From contig USFC01000044.1 in the NCBI GenBank assembly GCA_900553865.1, positions 1-13,315 of the forward strand: a stretch of 13,315 nucleotides of DNA, in the 5' to 3' direction. The position numbers and the translations under genes are program-made. The notes beneath the pieces were generated by a model. It was not told the DNA's origin and did not search any database. It saw only the letters and a list, made by a program, of their open reading frames with translations. Source of the stretch: an uncultured Clostridium sp. GTDB lineage: Bacteria > Bacillota > Clostridia > TANB77 > CAG-508. Of the stretch, positions 6,247-11,602 are shown piece after piece (within the stretch, counting starts at the first letter, position 1; every line of letters starts with the position of its first letter).

Positions 6247-6278
6247 TAAAAAAGAATAAAAAAGATAAAAAATAGAAT

Positions 6279-6321
6279 AATAGAAGTATAGCAAAAAAGT
6301 TGCTGTACCTCTATTTTTTTT
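6279..6321 (+). terminator. intrinsic terminator of the 5719 gene
   Basis: Bases 6279-6294 pair with 6300-6315 (16-bp stem with one A-C mismatch and one G-T wobble, 5-base loop), followed directly by a run of T through 6321. It lies 33 bases past the stop codon and is the clearest intrinsic terminator in the window. Confidence 0.85.
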
Positions 6322-6332
6322 ATAAATATTAT

Positions 6333-6365
6333 AGCTGTTTTTTTGCTCCGTCCCAAAAAACAGGA
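6333..6365 (+). repeat. dispersed 33-bp palindromic repeat, copy A
   Basis: Imperfect palindrome with core TGTTTTTTTGCTCCGTCCC followed by A-rich sequence and CAGG. It agrees with the majority sequence of the three copies at 30 of 33 positions (differences at 6334, 6355 and 6365). Other copies are at 9479-9511 (opposite orientation) and 9797-9829. This copy lies 12 bases after the terminator. Confidence 0.8.
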
Positions 6366-6384
6366 AAAAAATAAAAAAATAAAA

Positions 6385-6413
6385 TTGACTAAAATAGAAT
6401 AATAAGATATTAT
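6385..6413 (+). promoter_or_regulatory. sigma-A promoter of the pyrophosphorylase-phosphomutase operon
   Basis: TTGACT (6385-6390), 17 bases, TATTAT (6408-6413): 5/6 plus 5/6 consensus positions. The leader to the start codon is about 85 bases and ends in AAAGGA (6487-6492). Confidence 0.6.
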
Positions 6414-6504
6414 TAAAAAAATAGAAAAAGAAGGTTGAAAAATAATTATAATTTAAAAAATTTTTTGACCGATTTTAAGCTTTTAGAAAGGAATGAAACT
6501 AAAT

Positions 6505-7734
6505 ATGGAAGAAAATTTTGAAAAAGTAGTTGAATTATTAAAAAAGCAAAATCAAGAGCAAATATTAGAGTATCCAATTAACAACAAAGAAGAATTTGCA
6601 CAAGAGGTACTAAAAATTAATTTTGAACAATTAAAAGATTTATACGATAAAGCAATAAAAGATGAAAAAATAGTAAATAGTAAAATAGCACCAATTTCAT
6701 GTGTGGAAAAGGATAAATTAAGCAAAGAAGAAAAAGAACACTATGAAAAAATAGGTGAAAATATAATAAAAAATAATGAATATGCAGTGGTAACAATGGC
6801 AGGTGGACAAGGAAGTAGATTAGGGCATGATGGACCTAAAGGTTCTTACAAGCTTAAATTAGAAAAAGATAAAAGTATTTTTGAAATATTATGTGAAAGA
6901 TTAAAAGAAGCATATGAAAAATATAATGTATATATACCTTGGTATATAATGACAAGTAAGCAAAATAATGAAGATACAATTAAATTTTTTGAAGAAAATA
7001 ATTATTTTAATTATCCAAAAGAAAATATTTATTTTTTTAAACAAGGAGAATTACCAGTATTAAATGAACAAGGAAAATTAATGTTAGATAAAAATGGAAA
7101 TATAAATACTGCTGCTGATGGACATGGTGGAGTTTTCATTTCCATGGAAAAAGAAGATATAATACAAAATATGAAAAAAAGAGGAATCAAATGGGTATTT
7201 ATAGGACCAGTAGATAATATTTTAGTAAAAATGGTGGATCCAATTTTTGCAGGAATATGCCAAGATAAAAATGTACTAGCAGGAGGAAAAAGCATAATAA
7301 AAGGATATCCAGAAGAAAGAGTAGGAGTATTTTGTAAAAAAGATGGAAAGCCAGATGTTATAGAATATACAGAAATTTCAAAAGAAATGTCAGAAATGAA
7401 AAACGAAAAAGGAGAGCTAGTATATTCAGAATCGCATATAAATTGTAATTTATTTAATATAAATATAATTGAAAAAATAAGCAAAAATAAATTACCATAC
7501 CATAGTGCATATAAAAAAGTAGAATATTTAAATAAAAGTGGAGAAGTAGTAAAACCAGAAAAGCCAAATGCGTATAAATTTGAAGCATTTATATTTGATG
7601 CATTTAAAATGTTAGATGAAATAGCAATATTTAGAGTAAAAAGAGAAGATGAATTTGCACCAATAAAAAATGCAGAAGGAATTGATAGTCCAGAAACAGC
7701 AATAAAATTATATAAAAAATTTTATAAAAAATAA
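6505..7734 (+). CDS. UDP-sugar pyrophosphorylase, UDPGP type 1 / UAP1-like
   Basis: The enzyme joins UTP and a sugar-1-phosphate to give a UDP-sugar and pyrophosphate. The fold is that of the eukaryotic-type UDPGP family (UAP1/AGX and UGP), not the usual bacterial GalU or GlmU. Visible motifs are the nucleotide loop MAGGQGSRLG at residues 98-107 with Lys112 (GPKG), VDNILVKMVDPIF, GYPEERVGVFCKKDGKPDVI and EYTEI, PNAYKFEAFIFDAF, and REDEFAPIKNAEG near the C-terminus. The last four blocks resemble UAP1 most, so GlcNAc/GalNAc-1-phosphate, glucose-1-phosphate, or several are possible substrates. I prefer ATG 6505 (409 residues): AAAGGA at 6487-6492 would touch the alternative ATG at 6493 (413 residues) with no spacing, though 12 bases to 6505 is long. 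A phosphohexomutase follows after 57 bases, fitting a two-step pathway. Confidence 0.85.
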   Translation: MEENFEKVVELLKKQNQEQILEYPINNKEEFAQEVLKINFEQLKDLYDKAIKDEKIVNSKIAPISCVEKDKLSKEEKEHYEKIGENIIKNNEYAVVTMAGGQGSRLGHDGPKGSYKLKLEKDKSIFEILCERLKEAYEKYNVYIPWYIMTSKQNNEDTIKFFEENNYFNYPKENIYFFKQGELPVLNEQGKLMLDKNGNINTAADGHGGVFISMEKEDIIQNMKKRGIKWVFIGPVDNILVKMVDPIFAGICQDKNVLAGGKSIIKGYPEERVGVFCKKDGKPDVIEYTEISKEMSEMKNEKGELVYSESHINCNLFNINIIEKISKNKLPYHSAYKKVEYLNKSGEVVKPEKPNAYKFEAFIFDAFKMLDEIAIFRVKREDEFAPIKNAEGIDSPETAIKLYKKFYKK

Positions 7735-7791
7735 AAGAAAGGAATTAATCAATAAAAAGTTTTAGAAATTGGTTATTAAATGTAGAAGAAA

Positions 7792-9513
7792 ATGAATTAT
7801 AAAGAAAAATATAAACAATGGTGTAAAAGTCCAGAATTTGATGAGCAAACAAAAGAGGAATTATTAAAAATAGAAAAAGATGAAAAAGAAATAGAAGATA
7901 GATTTTATAAAGAGTTAGAATTTGGAACAGCAGGGTTAAGAGGAATAATGGGAGCTGGCCTAAATAGAATGAATAAATATACAGTAGGAAAAGCAACACA
8001 AGGGTTAGCAAATTTTATAAAAAATAAAAAAGAAGAACGAAGAGGGGTTGCAATCTCGTATGATTCAAGAAATAATTCAAAAGAATTTAGTGAAATTGCA
8101 GCATTATGCTTAAATGCAAATGGAATAAAAACATATGTATTTGATAGATTATCTCCTGTTCCTGAATTATCTTATGCTGTAAGAAAATTAAATTGCATAG
8201 CAGGAATAATGATAACAGCGAGCCACAATCCAGCAAAATATAATGGATATAAAGTGTATGGAGAAGATGGAGCTCAAGTAGTTTTTCCGGAAGATAAAGA
8301 AATAATGAAAGAAGTAAAAAAAATAAAAGATTTTGGACAAATAAAACAAATAACTAAAGAAGAAGCGATAAAAAATAAATTGTATAATGTTATTGGTGAA
8401 GAAATACATACATGTTACATAGAAGAAGTGAAAAAATTATTATTAAATAAGGAAGTAATAAAAAATCAAGAAGACTTTAGCATAGTGTATACACCACTAC
8501 ATGGTACTGGAAGTATTTTAGTACAAAGAATATTAAAAGAAATTGGCTTCAAAAATGTTCATGTGGTAAAAGAACAAGAAATGCCAAACGGAAATTTTCC
8601 AACAGTACAATATCCAAATCCAGAAGATAAAAATGCATTTAATTTAGCACTAGAATTAGCTAAAAAAGTTGAAGGAGAAATCGTTTTAGCAACAGACCCA
8701 GATGCGGATAGATTAGGTGTATTTGTAAAAAATGAAAATACATATATTCCTTTAACAGGAAATATGTCAGCTCTTTTAATATTAGAATATATTTTATCTC
8801 AAAAAAGTGAAAAAAATATAATGCCAGAAAATCCAGTAGTAGTAAAAAGTATAGTTTCTTCAACAATGGTAAAACCAATGGCAGATTTTTATAATGTAAA
8901 GTTAGAAGAAGTATTAACAGGGTTTAAATATATCGGTGAAAAAATAAAAGAATATGAAAAAATAAAAGAATATAATTTTGTTTTCGGTTACGAAGAAAGT
9001 TATGGATGTTTAGCAGGTACATATGCAAGAGATAAAGATGGCGTTGCAGCCGTAGTTTTACTATGCGAAGCAGCAGCATATTATAAAGAAAAAGGAGTTT
9101 CTTTATGGGAGCAAATGCAAAATATTTATAAAAAATATGGATTTTATAAAGAAGGAATTAAACAAATAACTTTAGAAGGAATAGATGGAGCAGAAAAAAT
9201 AAAAGAAACAATGGAAAAATTAAGAAAAAATCCACCTGAAAATTTTGGAGAATATAAAGTGGAAAAAATTAAAGATTATGAAAAACAAACAATATTAGAT
9301 ATAAAAACAAAAAAAATAGAAAAAATTAATATGCCAAAATCTAATGTATTATATTATGAACTTTCGAAAGATGCGTGGCTTGCAGTTAGACCTTCAGGAA
9401 CAGAACCAAAAATTAAATATTATATTGGTGTTAAAGGAACAAGCCAAGAAGAAGCAGATAAAATGCTTGAAAGATTTTACCTGTTTTTAGGGACGGAGCA
9501 AAAAAACAGGTGA
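7792..9513 (+). CDS. pgcA: alpha-phosphohexomutase (phosphoglucomutase/phosphomannomutase)
   Basis: The enzyme interconverts hexose-6- and hexose-1-phosphates through a phosphoserine, supplying the 1-phosphate used by the neighbouring pyrophosphorylase. All four family signatures are present: GTAGLRGIMGAG (about 45-56), TASHNP with catalytic Ser144, the Mg-binding DPDADRLG (302-309), the sugar loop GFKYIGEK (377-384), and the phosphate loop RPSGTEPK (533-540). Length (573) is close to B. subtilis PgcA (581), the likely orthologue; substrate preference between glucose and mannose cannot be read from sequence. The ribosome site before ATG 7792 is weak (AGAAGAAA), so translation may depend on the upstream gene. 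The last 10 codons and the stop come from a dispersed palindromic repeat (copy B), giving an atypical end LFLGTEQKNR. Confidence 0.92.
   Translation: MNYKEKYKQWCKSPEFDEQTKEELLKIEKDEKEIEDRFYKELEFGTAGLRGIMGAGLNRMNKYTVGKATQGLANFIKNKKEERRGVAISYDSRNNSKEFSEIAALCLNANGIKTYVFDRLSPVPELSYAVRKLNCIAGIMITASHNPAKYNGYKVYGEDGAQVVFPEDKEIMKEVKKIKDFGQIKQITKEEAIKNKLYNVIGEEIHTCYIEEVKKLLLNKEVIKNQEDFSIVYTPLHGTGSILVQRILKEIGFKNVHVVKEQEMPNGNFPTVQYPNPEDKNAFNLALELAKKVEGEIVLATDPDADRLGVFVKNENTYIPLTGNMSALLILEYILSQKSEKNIMPENPVVVKSIVSSTMVKPMADFYNVKLEEVLTGFKYIGEKIKEYEKIKEYNFVFGYEESYGCLAGTYARDKDGVAAVVLLCEAAAYYKEKGVSLWEQMQNIYKKYGFYKEGIKQITLEGIDGAEKIKETMEKLRKNPPENFGEYKVEKIKDYEKQTILDIKTKKIEKINMPKSNVLYYELSKDAWLAVRPSGTEPKIKYYIGVKGTSQEEADKMLERFYLFLGTEQKNR
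9479..9511 (-). repeat. dispersed 33-bp palindromic repeat, copy B, inside the pgcA 3' end
   Basis: ACCTGTTTTT (9479-9488) and AAAAACAGGT (9502-9511) are perfect 10-bp arms around a 13-base G-rich centre AGGGACGGAGCAA. The complement of this copy is identical to copy C (9797-9829) at 32 of 33 positions. It covers the final codons of pgcA and the first base of its stop codon. Confidence 0.85.
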
Positions 9514-9542
9514 CGCTATTTAGGACGTTTCTAAATGCGTCA
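9511..9542 (+). terminator. hairpin starting at the pgcA stop codon
   Basis: TGACGC and ATTTAG (9511-9523, one bulged T at 9517) pair with CTAAAT and GCGTCA (9531-9542), giving 12 bp with a 7-base loop. The stem is stable for this genome, but the following sequence (TAAAGTCCATTTTG) lacks a proper T-run, so it may protect the 3' end rather than terminate. Confidence 0.45.
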
Positions 9543-9576
9543 TAAAGTCCATTTTGTGTTACAATAAATAAAATTC

Positions 9577-9637
9577 AATAAGAGTATATATATTATTTTT
9601 ATACCGCGGTATTGCAAATAATATATATACTCTTATT
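9577..9637. repeat. 61-bp near-perfect palindrome with CCGCGG core
   Basis: Bases 9577-9598 and 9616-9637 are perfect 22-bp complements. Between them lies a second palindrome, ATACCGCGGTAT (9601-9612). The whole could extrude as a cruciform or fold as a long RNA hairpin on either strand. No T-run follows on either side (TTTATAAAG on the plus strand), so a simple terminator is unlikely. The G+C core stands out against the surrounding A-T sequence. Confidence 0.85.
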
Positions 9638-9717
9638 TATAAAGTTCAATTTATTTGTATTTTTTTTGTTGATTCCAATTGCCAAATTAACTATTTTCCG
9701 ATTTCAGACATCAGATT

Positions 9718-9763
9718 TCTGACCTCAACTTTCTATTAATTGGTATGTACCAAAAGGGTCAGA
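9718..9763. other. nested inverted repeats between pgcA and tRNA-Arg
   Basis: TCTGACC (9718-9724) pairs with GGTCAGA (9757-9763). Inside, TTGGTA (9740-9745) and TACCAA (9748-9753) form a palindrome with a TG spacer. TATTAAT (9734-9740) and ATTAATA (9763-9769) are a third overlapping pair. The arrangement could be a binding site or a small folded RNA. The rest of 9543-9796 has no ORF with a ribosome site. Confidence 0.4.
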
Positions 9764-9796
9764 TTAATAAAACGGAAACGTTCCTAATGGAGCTTT

Positions 9797-9829
9797 ACCT
9801 GTTTTTTTGCTCCGCCCCTAAAAACAGGT
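9797..9829 (+). repeat. dispersed 33-bp palindromic repeat, copy C
   Basis: ACCTGTTTTT (9797-9806) and AAAAACAGGT (9820-9829) flank a centre TTGCTCCGCCCCT. It is inverted relative to copy B, so the two copies bracket the 285-base inverted-repeat-rich gap. It lies 21 bases upstream of the tRNA promoter. Confidence 0.85.
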
Positions 9830-9850
9830 GAAAAAATTTGAAAAAATTAA

Positions 9851-9879
9851 TTGCTTTTTAAAAAAAAGTATAGTAAAAT
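9851..9879 (+). promoter_or_regulatory. promoter of tRNA-Arg (and probably tadA)
   Basis: TTGCTT (9851-9856), 17 bases, TAAAAT (9874-9879). The predicted start near 9886 is 19 bases before the tRNA. The -35 matches only 3/6, the -10 5/6. Confidence 0.5.
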
Positions 9880-9904
9880 TATAGATGCTATATGAAATAG
9901 ATAT

Positions 9905-9981
9905 GTTCCAGTAGCTCAGTAGGATAGAGCGACAGTTTCCTAAACTGCAGGTCGGGGGTTCGATTCCCTTCTGGAACACCA
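9905..9981 (+). tRNA. tRNA-Arg (anticodon CCT), CCA encoded
   Basis: A full cloverleaf is present. The acceptor arms are GTTCCAG (9905-9911) and CTGGAAC (9971-9977), and the D arm is GCTC/GAGC with a GG-containing loop. The anticodon loop TTCCTAA (9937-9943) gives CCT, which reads AGG. The T arm GGGGG/CCCTT has two G-T pairs around loop TTCGATT, followed by discriminator A9978 and CCA 9979-9981. The first anticodon-stem pair (A9932-C9948) is a mismatch. There is no terminator before tadA, 49 bases downstream, so both may share a transcript. Confidence 0.95.
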
Positions 9982-10030
9982 AAATTAATTTAAGAGATTT
10001 TTTAAAAGCTAAAAATAATGGGGGAACTTG

Positions 10031-10495
10031 ATGCAAAAAGAATATATGAGAGCAGCTTTAAATGAGGCAAAAAAAGCATATAAAAAAGAAGAAGTACCAG
10101 TAGGAGTTGTAATTGTAAAAGAAGGTAAAATAATTGCAAAAGCACATAATTTAAAAGAAAGTAAAAAAGATACGACATGTCATGCAGAAATTTTAGCAAT
10201 AAAAAAAGCAAGTAAAAAATTAAATAGTTGGCGTTTAGAAAATTGTGAAATGTATGTAACATTAGAGCCATGCCCTATGTGCGCAGGTGCATTAATACAA
10301 GCAAGAATAAAAAAAGTATATATAGGCACTATGGATTATAAAACTGGCGCATGTGGAAGTGTTTTTAATTTATTAGAAGATTACACTTTTAATCATAAAG
10401 TAGAGTGTGAAAGTGGAATTTTAAAAGAAGAATGTGAAAAAATTTTACAAGATTTCTTTAAAGAATTAAGAAAAAAGAAAAATAATAAATCATAA
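10031..10495 (+). CDS. tadA: tRNA-specific adenosine deaminase
   Basis: TadA converts adenosine 34 to inosine in the tRNA-Arg(ACG) anticodon, an essential zinc-dependent reaction that lets one tRNA read three CGN codons. The zinc site and catalytic residue are visible with ATG 10031 as start: HAE at residues 51-53 (Glu53 is the proton shuttle) and PCPMCAGA with Cys81 and Cys84. Length 154 is typical. A TTG at 10028 directly precedes the ATG, but the ATG is better placed behind GGGGGAA (10020-10026). The C-terminus is a basic tail (KELRKKKNNKS), common in Gram-positive TadA. The order tadA - SRP RNA - dnaX - ybaB is the same as in B. subtilis, here with an extra gene inserted between tadA and the SRP RNA. 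Confidence 0.95.
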   Translation: MQKEYMRAALNEAKKAYKKEEVPVGVVIVKEGKIIAKAHNLKESKKDTTCHAEILAIKKASKKLNSWRLENCEMYVTLEPCPMCAGALIQARIKKVYIGTMDYKTGACGSVFNLLEDYTFNHKVECESGILKEECEKILQDFFKELRKKKNNKS

Positions 10496-10546
10496 AAGGA
10501 CAAAGTTGTGAATATATATAACTAAAGAAAATGCGAGGTAATTAAT

Positions 10547-11299
10547 TTGGACGAAAATAGAAAAAAGGAAATAATAAAAGCTTCTGTTGCGATAGCAAGT
10601 ATTATATTAGTTATAATAGTAGTAGTTTTAATTAATTTTAAATATAATATTGAAGGGGAAAAAAATATGCCTTTTAAACTTTCAAAAATAACTATAGTTA
10701 GTACGGCAGAAGGCATTGAAAACGAGCAGACAGAAGAAAAATGGAATTTTTCAATTTTCCAAAATAATGACGTTTATTTTTCAATAGAAAAAAATGAAAA
10801 CAATAAAGAAGATGAAATAATCCAAAGTATATCAATAGAAAATATACAAATTATAGATGAGCCAAAGGTAGGAAAAATAATAACTTATATGCCAAATAGT
10901 TCAGAAGGAAGAACTTTTGCAATGAAAGATGAATACATAGTTCAAGAAGGAAAATTAACTTTTAAAGGCGCTAGCAAAAGTAACTCAAAAACCTTGGAAA
11001 TAGGAAATCAAGGTGGAACAGCAGTAGTAAGATTTGCAAACACAGGTCTTGGAAATTATGCTTCAAATGAAGATGAGCAAATAGTACATGATGGAAGCTT
11101 AATTACAAAAACAGAAGCAAAAGATGAAGATTTAAAATTTACAGTTAGCTTTGATTTTGTAATTAATTTAAGAGAAAAAAGTTATGTTTCAAAAATATTG
11201 CTAACAATGCCTTGCACTGAAAATTTAACACAAGAAGGCACTAGCAGCAAAGAAATTAAAGATAATTTTATTTTTAAAAGAGTAGTAAATAATAGATAA
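10547..11299 (+). CDS. unrecognised membrane-anchored extracytoplasmic protein
   Basis: I do not recognise this 250-residue protein. It starts with TTG 10547 behind GAGGT (10535-10539); the ATG at 10531 runs into a stop after four codons. The short basic N-terminus (MDENRKKEIIKAS) is followed by one strong membrane helix at about residues 12-30, and the remaining 220 residues should lie outside the cell. The outer part is rich in beta-prone, acidic and Asn/Ser-containing stretches, has a Gly-rich patch (IGNQGGTAVVRFANTGLGNY, about 152-171) and one Cys near residue 223. No lipobox, LPXTG or catalytic motif is seen. It lies 51 bases after tadA without a terminator, so it may be part of the same transcript. 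A domain-level adhesion or envelope role is only a guess. Confidence 0.75.
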   Translation: MDENRKKEIIKASVAIASIILVIIVVVLINFKYNIEGEKNMPFKLSKITIVSTAEGIENEQTEEKWNFSIFQNNDVYFSIEKNENNKEDEIIQSISIENIQIIDEPKVGKIITYMPNSSEGRTFAMKDEYIVQEGKLTFKGASKSNSKTLEIGNQGGTAVVRFANTGLGNYASNEDEQIVHDGSLITKTEAKDEDLKFTVSFDFVINLREKSYVSKILLTMPCTENLTQEGTSSKEIKDNFIFKRVVNNR

Positions 11300-11334
11300 A
11301 AAATGTGTGTAAACAAAAATTAAATAAAAAATAC

Positions 11335-11363
11335 TTGTCAATAATAGAAAAAAAGTATATAAT
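11335..11363 (+). promoter_or_regulatory. promoter of the SRP RNA gene
   Basis: TTGTCA (11335-11340), 17 bases, perfect TATAAT (11358-11363): 11 of 12 consensus positions. The first base of the RNA closing helix, G11370, lies 7 bases after the -10, exactly where transcription should begin. Confidence 0.8.
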
Positions 11364-11369
11364 ACAAAA

Positions 11370-11515
11370 GGTATAAGAATTTAATTCGTTTTTGTATGGA
11401 GGATATTCAATGTAAGCCTATGAATCTTGTCAGGTCCGGAAGGAAGCAGCAATAAGTAGTTACTTATGTGTGAAATATCTTCCATAGAGAAACGAAAATA
11501 AAAAATTCTTATACC
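11370..11515 (+). ncRNA. ffs: signal recognition particle RNA
   Basis: The RNA forms the scaffold of the signal recognition particle with Ffh and takes ribosomes making membrane proteins to FtsY. The universally conserved apical domain is unmistakable: GTCAGGTCC, GGAA tetraloop region and GGAAGCAGCA at 11429-11451. The arm closes in steps: 11370-11381 with 11504-11515 (12 bp), 11385-11391 with 11490-11496 (7 bp), and 11395-11407 with 11474-11486 (13 bp, one G-T). Five T follow at 11516-11520 and end the transcript. At about 146 bases it is longer than the E. coli 4.5S type (about 114) but far shorter than the Bacillus type (about 270), and I see no Alu-domain loops. It lies just upstream of dnaX, as scr does in B. 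subtilis. Confidence 0.93.
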
Positions 11516-11602
11516 TTTTTAAAAATTAGAACAATAAATGTGCTAGTGATTAGAAATTTAAATAAAAAATTCTTTACTATAGTTTTTTATAGGGGTGAAA
11601 AA

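Noticed and set aside
10028..10030. TTG directly before the tadA ATG as start codon
   Set aside because: ATG 10031 is the stronger start codon and is better spaced from GGGGGAA; the difference is a single residue.
9818..10036. Minus-strand ORF of 72 codons across tRNA-Arg
   Set aside because: Its middle (GIEPPTCSLGNCRSILLSYW) is the antisense translation of the tRNA gene, a well-known artefact; no ribosome site.
11540..11602. Longer dnaX start at 11540
   Set aside because: No ribosome site, and the added 21 residues precede the conserved MAYTALYRKFRP start, which has AGGGGTGA at proper spacing.
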